10,388 bases of DNA from Coriobacteriia bacterium (GTDB lineage Bacteria > Actinomycetota > Coriobacteriia > Coriobacteriales > UMGS124), in contig JAGZEG010000030.1 in the NCBI GenBank assembly GCA_018368455.1, positions 1-10,388 of the forward strand, written 5' to 3'. Position 1 is the first letter of the stretch, and each line of letters begins with the position of its first letter. Of the stretch, positions 1 to 7,257 are shown one piece after another. The notes below the pieces were generated by a model, which saw nothing but the letters and a program-made list of their open reading frames with translations, was not told where the DNA came from and made no database searches. A program made the position numbers and the translations under genes.

Positions 1-199
1 GGGCGTGGACGCCGAGGGCAACCCGTACCCGGTCGAGGAGTACGTCGTGAAGGGCTCCGACATGCGCGTGGTGGAGATGATCCCCGGATACGCGCACTCG
101 ATCACGAACCTCTCCGAGACCGAGGACCTGGTCACGGTCATGTGGGCCAACGAGCCCTTCGACCCCGAGGACCCCGACACCTACTACGAGGAGGTGTAG
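1..199 (+). CDS. wbjC: C-terminal end of CapF/WbjC-type UDP-sugar reductase (partial)
   Basis: Only the last 65 residues are present; the reading frame enters at base 2 and stops at TAG 197-199. The tail contains PGYAHSITNL and ends in MWANEPFDPEDPDTYYEEV, which I recognise as the conserved end of the cupin domain of CapF/WbjC/FnlB proteins. In that family an N-terminal short-chain reductase domain reduces the 4-keto sugar made by CapE/WbjB, and the C-terminal cupin domain takes part in epimerisation. The result is a UDP-6-deoxy-talose-type precursor of UDP-L-FucNAc. The histidine in PGYAH is a plausible metal ligand of the cupin fold, by inference. The gene directly follows in this pathway is the one immediately downstream (CapG/WbjD, 6 bases after this stop), which strongly supports the call. 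The catalytic reductase domain lies outside the window. Confidence 0.85.
   Translation, partial: GVDAEGNPYPVEEYVVKGSDMRVVEMIPGYAHSITNLSETEDLVTVMWANEPFDPEDPDTYYEEV
188..196 (+). promoter_or_regulatory. Ribosome binding site for wbjD
   Basis: GAGGAGGTG lies 9 bases before ATG 206, inside the last codons of the upstream gene. It fixes the start of the epimerase at 206 even though this gives a longer N-terminus than usual. It also implies translational coupling between the two L-FucNAc genes. Confidence 0.75.
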
Positions 200-205
200 C
201 CGAAC

Positions 206-1387
206 ATGGCTGCCGACCGCAACGACATATCCTTCAAAGGCGACGGTCGCCTGAAGCTGCTGATCGTCGTAGGCACCCGCCCGGAGGTGATCCGCCTCTC
301 GGAGGTCATCAAGAAGTGCCGTCTCCACTTCGACTGCCTTCTGGCCCACACTGGGCAGAACTGGGACTACACCCTCAACGGCATCTTCTTCCGCGACCTG
401 GAGCTCGCCGACCCCGACGTGTACCTGGACGCCGCGGGGGCCGACCTGGGCGAGACGGTGGGCAACATCGTCGCGGCGAGCTACAAGCTTATGGTGCAGG
501 TGAAGCCCGACGCCCTGCTCATCCTGGGCGACACCAACAGCTGCCTGTCCGCCATATCGGCAAAGCGCCTGCACATACCGATCTTCCACATGGAGGCGGG
601 CAACCGCTGCAGGGACGAGTGCCTGCCCGAGGAGACCAACCGCCGCATCGTCGACGTCATCTCCGACGTGAACCTGGCCTACTCCGAGCACGCCCGCCGA
701 TGGCTGCACGCATGCGGCTGCGCCCCGGAGCGCACCTTCGTGACCGGCAGCCCCATGGCGGAGGTGCTGCGCGCGAACCTGGACAAGATCGAGGCGTCGG
801 GCGTCCTGGACGAGCTCGGCCTTCGGCCCAAGAAGTACATGCTGCTGTCGGCGCACCGCGAGGAGAACATCGACACCGAGGCGAACTTCCGCTCGCTGTT
901 CGGCGCTGTCAACGCCCTGGCCGAGAAATACGACATGCCCATCCTGTACAGCTGCCACCCGCGCTCGCGTAAGCGCCTGGAGGCCACGGGCTTCGAGCTC
1001 GACCCGAGGGTCCGCATGCACGAGCCCATGGGCTTCCACGACTACAACCGCCTGCAGGTGGGCGCCTTCGCCGTGGTGTCGGACTCCGGCACCCTGCCCG
1101 AGGAGTCGAGCTTCTTTGCGAGCATAGGCCGCCCGTTCCCGGCCGTGTGCGTCCGCACGAGCACCGAGCGCCCCGAGGCCATGGAGCGCGCCTGCTTCAC
1201 CCTGGCCGGCGTCTCCGAGAAGGGCCTGCTGCAGGCCGTGGAGACCGCCGTGGCCCTAGACGCGGGGGGCGCCCTGCCTGAGGCCCCCGTGCCCGACTAC
1301 GCGACCGAGAGGGTGTCCACCAAGGTCGTCAAGATCATCCAGTCCTACACCGGAGTCGTCGACAAGATGGTGTGGAGGAAGAGCTGA
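206..1387 (+). CDS. wbjD: UDP-N-acetyl-L-fucosamine synthase (2-epimerase, CapG/WbjD/FnlC)
   Basis: This is a 393-residue cytoplasmic enzyme of the non-hydrolysing UDP-GlcNAc 2-epimerase fold. Visible motifs are VVGTRPEVIRLSE (21-33), HTGQN (48-52), LGDTNS (107-112), HMEAGNRC (128-135), PEETNR (141-146), SAHREEN (215-221), SDSGTLPEES and TERPEAME. D109, E130, E142 and H217 match the catalytic set known in WecB. HMEAGNRC and TGSPM, in place of the WecB-type HVEAGLR and TGNTG, mark the CapG/WbjD subgroup, which makes UDP-L-FucNAc by C2 epimerisation of the CapF product. The CapF tail just upstream supports this. The first ~16 residues (MAADRNDISFKGDGRL) form a short extension before the usual start of the fold, but the strong Shine-Dalgarno site supports ATG 206. 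Composition is high GC (45/60 in bases 421-480). A true UDP-GlcNAc 2-epimerase is the less likely alternative. Confidence 0.92.
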   Translation: MAADRNDISFKGDGRLKLLIVVGTRPEVIRLSEVIKKCRLHFDCLLAHTGQNWDYTLNGIFFRDLELADPDVYLDAAGADLGETVGNIVAASYKLMVQVKPDALLILGDTNSCLSAISAKRLHIPIFHMEAGNRCRDECLPEETNRRIVDVISDVNLAYSEHARRWLHACGCAPERTFVTGSPMAEVLRANLDKIEASGVLDELGLRPKKYMLLSAHREENIDTEANFRSLFGAVNALAEKYDMPILYSCHPRSRKRLEATGFELDPRVRMHEPMGFHDYNRLQVGAFAVVSDSGTLPEESSFFASIGRPFPAVCVRTSTERPEAMERACFTLAGVSEKGLLQAVETAVALDAGGALPEAPVPDYATERVSTKVVKIIQSYTGVVDKMVWRKS

Positions 1388-1418
1388 TGGATAGAAAGAA
1401 TTGTGATGCGGGGTTGAT

Positions 1419-2492
1419 ATGTTAGGCCTGCTCCTCCCTAATAGCCTCAGATATAGTCAGTATGCGTTCAAATATTCGCAAATTCTCAAGAAACATAACG
1501 TTGAACATGAATTTGTTTTTTGGAATCGGGATGGGATTGACTGCAATCTTCACAATGTGATTTGCTTCGATAAGCAGATGAGCGATTTCTTACCGCTGTG
1601 TAAGAAATTGCCACTGCTGTTTAGCTATGCGAGTTTTGTAAAGAGAACAATTAGGGAAAGGGACTATAGCGGATTGATTGTGTTCACCAGTCAAATGGCG
1701 ACCATGCTCATGCCATTACTGCTGGGGGAGTACAAAGACAGATTTATCTTTGACTATAGGGATATCTCGCGTGAGGGATTTTCGCCTTACAGAAGCGCAG
1801 TAAGGAAGATTGCTTCGCATGCACGTTTCACAGCTGTTTCTTCGCCAGCTTTCGAGGATGTCATTGGGCCAGGGTGTTCGACCTACGTTGTTTCTCATAA
1901 TGAAAGAGGCCTCAAGTTTGATATCGCTCAAGAGACGTCAATTGATTATGGGGTTATACGCGTAGCCTTTTGGGGCACCATTAGGCAGCTAAGTTTTAAC
2001 AAGCTTGTTTGCCACAGATTTGGTTCTGACAAACGATTTTCGTTGACCTTCCATGGGTCTGGGTGCATAGAAGAACTCGAGCATTATTGCAAGGAAAATG
2101 GGTTTGACAATATCAATTTTACCGGCGTATATGATGAGGTTGATATCGAATCCTTTGCCCAAGCGACTGACTTGCTTTTGAACGCATATGAGAACGATGC
2201 TATCCAAAAACTTGCTTATACCGTTAAATACTATGATGGTTTAAGGTATGGCATCCCTATCGTTGTAACAAAAGAATCTGCAATGGCGAAAAGCGTCGCC
2301 GATAAACATCTAGGGATTATTGTGGATTGGAATGATCCGATCTGCACGGACGGTATTTATGAGTCTTACCAGGCGTTTGACTGGGCCTTATATTTGAAAT
2401 GTAGGAACGATGAAATTCGACGAATTATGGCAGATGATGAGCGATTCGAGCTGATGGTGACCGACTTCGCAATGTCCGTAATAGAGCAATGA
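1419..2492 (+). CDS. Putative GT-B-type glycosyltransferase of the polysaccharide cluster
   Basis: This 357-residue soluble protein is not close to any glycosyltransferase I can name, but it has the layout of a two-domain GT-B enzyme. The N-terminal half contains FIFDYRDISRE (109-119) and FTAVSSPAF (137-145), as in many GT4-like N-domains. The C-terminal half starts near VAFWGTIR (182-189) and has FHGSG (211-215), INFTGVYDEVDI (232-243) and KYYDGLRYGIPIVV (270-283). That last segment resembles the donor-site element 'K-[LF]-Y-[ED]-x-L-x-x-G-x-P'. A canonical E-x7-E pair is not obvious. Its likely role is transfer of one sugar of the lipid-linked repeat unit at the inner membrane face; donor and acceptor cannot be told. 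DNA is AT-rich (21 GC in bases 1441-1500), unlike the preceding gene, with ATA, TTA and AGA codons, suggesting horizontal acquisition. The start at ATG 1419 has only a weak GCGGGG upstream. The stop overlaps the next start as ATGA. Confidence 0.72.
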   Translation: MLGLLLPNSLRYSQYAFKYSQILKKHNVEHEFVFWNRDGIDCNLHNVICFDKQMSDFLPLCKKLPLLFSYASFVKRTIRERDYSGLIVFTSQMATMLMPLLLGEYKDRFIFDYRDISREGFSPYRSAVRKIASHARFTAVSSPAFEDVIGPGCSTYVVSHNERGLKFDIAQETSIDYGVIRVAFWGTIRQLSFNKLVCHRFGSDKRFSLTFHGSGCIEELEHYCKENGFDNINFTGVYDEVDIESFAQATDLLLNAYENDAIQKLAYTVKYYDGLRYGIPIVVTKESAMAKSVADKHLGIIVDWNDPICTDGIYESYQAFDWALYLKCRNDEIRRIMADDERFELMVTDFAMSVIEQ

Positions 2493-3832
2493 ACGACATG
2501 TTGGTAGCTAAATCAATCACTTTTGCACCTGTTAAACGGAGCAAGGAGGGTGGTTTTGCTGGATTGTTTTCGGTATTAGTCGCCTTGCTTCCGTTTTTCT
2601 ACCAATACGCTACGCCTATCCCTGTTCTCTCGTTAGGTGAGGCAGTTCTACTGCCATTTATCTTGGTATATTTGGCTATTGATTTTAAAAAGGGCATTAC
2701 AACTCGAGGTTTCTCTGGTTTCTACCTGCTGATGCTTTTGGTCATAACCGTGAACTTCATTGCAGTAATTGTTCAGCCTTATGCATCGTTTCAAAAATCA
2801 GCCACTATCCTAATGCGGCTAATCTATTACTCTTTTCTGATTTATGTGGGCTGCAAGCACATTCGCGTGGATGCTTTTTTTATGACTTTGATTGCTGCGA
2901 CAACGGTAAACAGTGTTTATACCATCGCGCAGTACGCTGCGCACATGTTTTTGGGACGCGATCTTCCGACGACACTGTCTTTCCTGCCTGTCTTCAACAG
3001 AGAGGATCTTCAAGGACGAACTGATCTTGTCGTGCATTACTTATATTATTTTCGCCCGAGCGGGTTCTTTTTGGAGCCGAGTTACGCCGCACTATTCTCT
3101 GCGCCGAGCCTTCTGATTTTGCTGCTGCATGAACGATATAGCAAAAAGCCGTACTCCCTGTTATTCGCCGCAATAATCACCATTGGTTTGGTCATCGGAA
3201 CTTCGTCCATGGCACTAATCGCGATTCTGCTTGGTTGGTTGTGCTTTGCAGCTCGCCGCTTTGTTTCTCGTAATGCGCGCGGGCAAGTTGTGATAAGTCC
3301 TCTTGGGCTATTTGCTGCAATTGCCTTATGCGCTTTGGTGGCTCTCGTCCTTTTTTCTCCTTTAGGAGAGATGACCTTGAGTCGAGCGAATATGACTGGC
3401 GGCTCTGCCGGGCAGAGAGTCATCAGGGGCTGGATTGTTGCTTCTCAACTTGATTTAAAGACTTTTCTATTCGGAACCGGACTGAACAATGTTGCCGAGT
3501 TTGTTCGCTACTTCGGTGTAACGACGCAATTTGACGAGAATCTTGATTACCTCTCCAGCTGGTCGAGCGCTCTTGTTTCCTCTGGGATATTCGTATTGCT
3601 GGGATACTTACTTTTCATGGGACGGCTTTTCTTTGCCCAAAAAACTCTTGTTGGTAAGGTTTTCGTTCTGTTGTTTGTCGCTACTGGCTTTGTTGAGGCG
3701 ATGCTCTATACATATCGATTTGCTTTCTACCTTCTTACTGTACTTTCATTCATAAATGAAGCGTCTATACATCGAAAAGTCAATGCGCAAATCGATGGGG
3801 AAACCCGTAAAGGTCAGGTTTGCTATGCGTAA
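2489..3832 (+). CDS. wzy: Wzy-type polysaccharide polymerase (O-antigen polymerase family)
   Basis: This 447-residue integral membrane protein has about 10-12 hydrophobic segments, for example around residues 25-65, 77-96, 108-121, 128-155, 198-213, 222-255, 268-290, 357-382 and 388-422. An external loop between about 155 and 200 carries FRPSGFFLEPSYAA (188-201), a signature of Wzy/O-antigen ligase-like proteins. SAGQRVIRGW (306-315) and LFGTGLNN (327-334) also fit that family. Its role would be to join flipped, lipid-linked repeat units into a polymer on the outer face of the membrane, so it sets the linkage and serotype. It sits beside glycosyltransferases and upstream of a flippase, as expected. 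Sequence conservation in this family is very low, so the call rests on topology, the loop motif and context. The gene overlaps its predecessor by ATGA (2489-2492) with no strong Shine-Dalgarno, implying coupling; ATG 2498 is a possible alternative start. Low-to-mid GC (26-30 of 60 in sampled lines). Confidence 0.83.
   Translation: MNDMLVAKSITFAPVKRSKEGGFAGLFSVLVALLPFFYQYATPIPVLSLGEAVLLPFILVYLAIDFKKGITTRGFSGFYLLMLLVITVNFIAVIVQPYASFQKSATILMRLIYYSFLIYVGCKHIRVDAFFMTLIAATTVNSVYTIAQYAAHMFLGRDLPTTLSFLPVFNREDLQGRTDLVVHYLYYFRPSGFFLEPSYAALFSAPSLLILLLHERYSKKPYSLLFAAIITIGLVIGTSSMALIAILLGWLCFAARRFVSRNARGQVVISPLGLFAAIALCALVALVLFSPLGEMTLSRANMTGGSAGQRVIRGWIVASQLDLKTFLFGTGLNNVAEFVRYFGVTTQFDENLDYLSSWSSALVSSGIFVLLGYLLFMGRLFFAQKTLVGKVFVLLFVATGFVEAMLYTYRFAFYLLTVLSFINEASIHRKVNAQIDGETRKGQVCYA
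3811..3818 (+). promoter_or_regulatory. Ribosome binding site deciding the GT4 start at 3825
   Basis: AGGTCAGG ends 6 bases before ATG 3825. From that ATG the protein starts directly with MRKIIFLYFRYY, a normal first beta-strand of a GT-B fold. The upstream in-frame ATG 3756 would add 23 basic residues and a 77-base overlap with wzy, so it is unlikely. Confidence 0.6.
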
Positions 3833-4937
3833 AATTATCTTTCTGTATTTCAGGTATTACGATTTTGCTAGTAACAGATACGAAATCGGCGGCATTGAGA
3901 CCTATATCAGAAACCTTTGCGAAGTTGCCAGTGCATGCGGATGCGAACCTCATGTCTTGATTCCCATACAAGGCGCGATAGATGACAGGGTCTTGGCTGC
4001 CGGCGAAGAAGTTCATCTAGTCAAGTGCGTTCCAGGCGATGTTCACCCTCTGGTTGCAGAGGCTTATCGGATAGGCAACGCTCAAGAAGACGTCCTGGTA
4101 TTTGCTACTAGCACAATGATAGAAAAGACCAAGTTCAATCATACCGTCGGTATTCAGCACGGTATTTATTGGGACACCACATCCATCCATGGGCAAGAAT
4201 TTACAGGGAGAAATGTGTCAACTGCGGCGCGGGCTGTACAGGCAAAGAGTATTCTGAACCAGCACTCGCTTGTTTCCCGTATGGTATGCGTGGACCTTAA
4301 CTACGTTAACTGGATGCGCGCGCTGAGCGTCGCTAACAGACTGCCCTATACGTATATCCCGAATTTTGCCGACACTTCGATTGCTGTGCCCGAGCGGAAA
4401 AGCGATGGCAAAGTGCGCGTTGTGTTCGCGCGGAGGTTCGAGGCTATCCGCGGGTGCGAGCTGCTCATCGACGTGATGCCGAGGCTTCTCCGCGAGCATC
4501 CCGAGGTTGAGCTGACCATTGCCGGAGATGGCTCGCTTGAGGGCGAGCTGCACAAGGCATTCGACGGAGGCGGTCGAGTTAAGTTCACTCGTTACGATGC
4601 TTGGGAGAGCATCGCGTTCCACGGGCGGTTCGACATCGCTCTGGTGCCGTCCGTCGCCTCCGAGGGGACTTCGCTGTCGCTGCTCGAGGCTATGTCAGCG
4701 GGCTGTGCCGTCGTGGCGACGGATATCGGTGGCATGTCGAACATCGTGCTTTCTGGACATAATGGATTGCTCGTACGGCCGGAGGCCGATGACCTATATC
4801 GATCCGTCAGCAGGCTCGTGCGCGACATCGAACTCAGGACCCGCCTCTCGCGCAACGCGAGGCGGACGGTCGAGGACTCGTTCTCGCGTGAGCGTTGGGC
4901 CGAAAGCTGGACGGAAGTGTTGAAGGAACTCTCATAG
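3825..4937 (+). CDS. Glycosyltransferase family 4 protein
   Basis: This 370-residue GT-B enzyme uses the start at 3825, an 8-base overlap with wzy. The N-terminal acceptor domain has IGGIETYIRNL (21-31), the usual GG-x-E-x-[YH] element of GT4. The C-terminal donor domain begins near residue 195 with VRVVFARRFEAIRG, where R209 takes the place of the usual lysine of the 'R-x-x-x-x-K-G' phosphate-binding element. It continues with LTIAGDGSLEGEL (230-242) and a clear E-x7-E pair, E280 and E288, within ASEGTSLSLLEAMSAG, followed by GGMSNIV and GHNGLLV. Such enzymes are retaining transferases that use nucleotide sugars at the cytoplasmic membrane face. The substrate is not predictable. The two halves differ in base composition: about 40-52% GC up to roughly base 4380, then about 62-65%. 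The change falls near the linker between the domains and is reported separately. Confidence 0.9.
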   Translation: MRKIIFLYFRYYDFASNRYEIGGIETYIRNLCEVASACGCEPHVLIPIQGAIDDRVLAAGEEVHLVKCVPGDVHPLVAEAYRIGNAQEDVLVFATSTMIEKTKFNHTVGIQHGIYWDTTSIHGQEFTGRNVSTAARAVQAKSILNQHSLVSRMVCVDLNYVNWMRALSVANRLPYTYIPNFADTSIAVPERKSDGKVRVVFARRFEAIRGCELLIDVMPRLLREHPEVELTIAGDGSLEGELHKAFDGGGRVKFTRYDAWESIAFHGRFDIALVPSVASEGTSLSLLEAMSAGCAVVATDIGGMSNIVLSGHNGLLVRPEADDLYRSVSRLVRDIELRTRLSRNARRTVEDSFSRERWAESWTEVLKELS

Positions 4938-4941
4938 GGAG
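4936..4941 (+). promoter_or_regulatory. Ribosome binding site deciding the TTG start at 4949
   Basis: AGGGAG overlaps the end of the GT4 stop codon (TAG 4935-4937) and lies 7 bases before TTG 4949. The other upstream in-frame start, TTG 4895, would overlap the GT4 gene by 43 bases and add 18 residues that do not resemble the family N-terminus. Confidence 0.6.
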
Positions 4942-4948
4942 CTTAGCT

Positions 4949-6049
4949 TTGACGAACAAACAAGGGAAGGCCAAGGTCGGCATCCTGACCTGGCACTACT
5001 ACAGTAACGTCGGAAGCAACCTTCAGGCATGGGCTATGCAGCACTTGCTCGTTGATATGGGCTTCGACGTTCGCTTCGTGAACTACAGGAGGCGCGAGCT
5101 CGATGGCGAGAGGTTCCCAAAGGGGCTGGCAAAGCCTATCCTCAATGCGCTTCCATTTGGGCCGAGCTTCGACGCCTGGAGGTTCCAGCGCGACGAGCTG
5201 AGGCAGACACGCAAGACGTATGACCCCGCGGACGCCCGCGCGATCTGCGACGGGTTCGACGCCCTTGTCTGTGGTAGCGACCAGATTTGGGCGCCCAACG
5301 TTTTTAACCCCGTCTACATGCTGGCCGGAGTTTCCGACGGCGTTCGGAAAGTTGCCTATGCGGCAAGCATCGGCTTACCCGACATACCCGCTGCGCTTCG
5401 CAGCGAATACAGAAGCCTCCTGTCCCGCTTCGACGCAATTGGCGTGCGGGAGGAGCAGGGGCGCGACCTGCTTGTGAACGAGCTTGGCCTTGATGCTATC
5501 ACGGTCCTCGACCCGACTTTCCTCGTGTCTAGGGACACCTGGCTCTCTGTTGCTGACGATGCGCGTGTGGCCAATGGGCCCTACGTGTTCTGTTATTTCC
5601 TCGGCTCGCCTTCTCGTTATTCTGACGCTGTGCAAAAAGCCGCCCGACAGACCGGCCTTCCTGTTATTACATACCTTCCCGAGGCCGGGGAGGCCGAGAT
5701 TCCCGGCTGCCGGACGCTTCGCAGGATGGCCGTTCCGGAGTTCCTCGGCTGGCTCTCCGGTGCCTCCCTCGTGATGACCGACTCTTTCCATGGCATAGCC
5801 CTTTCCGTCAACCTGGGGGTCGAATTTTGCGCCTACAAGAGGTTCGACGAAGGTGACGCACTCGACCAGAACTCCCGTGTGCTGAATATTTTGGGCAAGC
5901 TGGGGCTACTTGGCCGACTTTTGCCGCTCGGCGAGTGCTGCGTACCCGAGATTGACTGGGATGTCGCCAACGCAAGACTCACGGATGAGGTGGCCGCATC
6001 GAGAAGGTTTCTTGCCCAGGCGCTCGACGGCGTGGGAGGCGGTGCTTAA
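4949..6049 (+). CDS. Polysaccharide pyruvyl transferase family protein
   Basis: From a TTG start the product is 366 residues, close to the usual size of the family that includes CsaB, WcaK and AmsJ. Conserved elements are seen in order: NVGSNLQAWAMQ (20-31), CGSDQIW (108-114), AYAASIG (136-142), AIGVREEQG (163-171), VLDPTFLV (187-194) and TDSFHGIALSV (278-288). Characterised members transfer pyruvate from phosphoenolpyruvate onto a sugar hydroxyl pair, giving an acidic ketal on a capsule, cell-wall polymer or exopolysaccharide. Many cluster members are not biochemically tested, and some may act as other transferases. It follows the GT4 gene by 11 bases and overlaps the FrhB-like gene by one base (TAATG). 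This pairing is common in polysaccharide loci of anaerobes. GC is intermediate to high. No signal peptide or membrane segment is visible, so the modification would occur in the cytoplasm before flipping. Confidence 0.9.
   Translation: MTNKQGKAKVGILTWHYYSNVGSNLQAWAMQHLLVDMGFDVRFVNYRRRELDGERFPKGLAKPILNALPFGPSFDAWRFQRDELRQTRKTYDPADARAICDGFDALVCGSDQIWAPNVFNPVYMLAGVSDGVRKVAYAASIGLPDIPAALRSEYRSLLSRFDAIGVREEQGRDLLVNELGLDAITVLDPTFLVSRDTWLSVADDARVANGPYVFCYFLGSPSRYSDAVQKAARQTGLPVITYLPEAGEAEIPGCRTLRRMAVPEFLGWLSGASLVMTDSFHGIALSVNLGVEFCAYKRFDEGDALDQNSRVLNILGKLGLLGRLLPLGECCVPEIDWDVANARLTDEVAASRRFLAQALDGVGGGA
6034..6039 (+). promoter_or_regulatory. Ribosome binding site for the FrhB-like gene
   Basis: GGGAGG lies 9 bases before ATG 6049, inside the last codons of the pyruvyl transferase gene. 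Together with the TAATG stop/start overlap it supports coupled expression of the pair. Confidence 0.55.
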
Positions 6050-7257
6050 TGCCGGTCCTCGCTGGGGAGGAACTTTGCACGGGATGCACCGCATGTGTCG
6101 CCGCATGCCCCATATCCTGCATAGAGATGGCTCGGGACGGCGAGGGTTTCCTGCAGCCCTCAGTGGGAGGGAGGTGCATCGGTTGCGGTGCGTGCGAGCG
6201 TGTCTGCCCCATCATCAACGGCGCGACTGGGCATTCAACCGAGGAACAGAAAGCTGTTGCGGCCGTGACGTGGGACATGGACGTGTGGAAGGCTAGCTCT
6301 TCGGGCGGCGCTTTCACCTGCCTGTGCGACGCGTTTGCGGCCATTGAACCAGATTCAGACACCGTGGTGTATGGTGCTGCTATGGACTTCCCGCATGTCA
6401 GGCATATGAGGTGCGAATCGGGGAATATAGCATCCTTACGCAAGTCGAAGTATGTCCAGAGCGATAAAGGCGGCACCTTTCGACAGGTCAGGGATGACTT
6501 GAGGGCCGGCCGAAGAGTCGTCTTCTCTGGTACCCCCTGCGAGGTAGCGGGCATTTATCTGTTTTTGGGAAGCCTTGCTGAATCAGAGTCGCTTCTGCTG
6601 GTGGATCTCGTATGTCACGGTGCCGGCAGCCCGGCAGTGTTCGAGTCGTGCATGGAGAGGGCCTCTGCCAAGATGGGTAAGATTGTCGGTTACGGGTTCC
6701 GTTGCAAGCGGGCGGTGGTCGGCAACTACGAGAGGCACTTGTCCATGTATAAGTACCTGGACAAGTGCTCCAATGCAAAGGTTAAGTACGTTAGGGGCGA
6801 CGACTACAACAGGCTCTTCCTGAACCAGGCGTGCTTGCGGCGCTCATGCATGGAGCGTTGCCGCTTCAGGGACCGCAGGCGCTTCGGAGACGTGACGCTT
6901 GCCGACCTCAACGGCAAGGGCGCGCTGTTCCCCGAGCACGACGATGGCCGCGGGTGGTCGACGGTCGTTGGCAATACGAAGAAAGGACGCGCCGTTATGG
7001 CGCGCCTGTCGGGCGCGATGGAGGTGCTTCCGTCCACGCCCGACGACGTGGCACGGTTCAACCCGCTCTTCGACCACACGACTCCCGGCAACCCGGGGCG
7101 AGACGAGTTCTTCCAGCGCTTTTGCGCAGGCGACAATCTTGGGGGACTCGTGGATAAGTTCGGGCTTTCTAAGTCCGTCAAGTCGGAGATTATGCTCTAC
7201 GTCCCAAGAGGCTTGAAGAGCTTTGTCAAAAGGGCTCTTGGGGCGGTGAGGGACTGA
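6049..7257 (+). CDS. FrhB-like (coenzyme F420 hydrogenase/dehydrogenase beta subunit family) protein with two [4Fe-4S] motifs
   Basis: This 402-residue protein opens with a bacterial ferredoxin-type module: C10-x2-C13-x2-C16-x3-C20-P and C43-x2-C46-x2-C49-x3-C53-P, enough for two [4Fe-4S] clusters. The FrhB-like body then shows SSSGGAFTCL (83-92), RKSKYVQSD (131-139), FSGTPCEVAG (159-168), LVDLVCHGAGSP (184-195), CLRRSCMERCRF (262-273) and GDVTLADLNG (280-289). In methanogens the family's FrhB binds FAD and reduces F420. The bacterial polysaccharide-locus members have no established reaction, and F420 use here is doubtful. Its one-base overlaps with the pyruvyl transferase upstream and the flippase downstream (TGATG) point to a redox step on the glycan or its precursor, or to an accessory role for the transferase. 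Both are inference. The C175-190 region and C262/C267/C271 could hold further metal or active-site cysteines. The family call is firm; the function is unknown. Confidence 0.88.
   Translation: MPVLAGEELCTGCTACVAACPISCIEMARDGEGFLQPSVGGRCIGCGACERVCPIINGATGHSTEEQKAVAAVTWDMDVWKASSSGGAFTCLCDAFAAIEPDSDTVVYGAAMDFPHVRHMRCESGNIASLRKSKYVQSDKGGTFRQVRDDLRAGRRVVFSGTPCEVAGIYLFLGSLAESESLLLVDLVCHGAGSPAVFESCMERASAKMGKIVGYGFRCKRAVVGNYERHLSMYKYLDKCSNAKVKYVRGDDYNRLFLNQACLRRSCMERCRFRDRRRFGDVTLADLNGKGALFPEHDDGRGWSTVVGNTKKGRAVMARLSGAMEVLPSTPDDVARFNPLFDHTTPGNPGRDEFFQRFCAGDNLGGLVDKFGLSKSVKSEIMLYVPRGLKSFVKRALGAVRD

Noticed and set aside
142..972. Second + strand open frame of 276 codons overlapping wbjD
   Set aside because: It is arginine/proline/glycine rich, as expected from a shifted frame in high-GC DNA. 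The 206-1387 frame carries the full epimerase motif set.
1388..1418. Promoter in the AT-rich spacer before the first core glycosyltransferase
   Set aside because: Only 31 bases separate the genes, and I see no convincing -35/-10 pair. The low GC is explained by the start of the imported segment.
3756..3824. Longer start for the GT4 gene at ATG 3756
   Set aside because: It would overlap wzy by 77 bases and add 23 basic residues before the normal GT-B first strand. ATG 3825 has a better-placed AGGTCAGG.
4895..4948. Longer start for the pyruvyl transferase at TTG 4895
   Set aside because: It lies within the GT4 coding region with no good Shine-Dalgarno. TTG 4949 has AGGGAG seven bases upstream and gives the usual family N-terminus.
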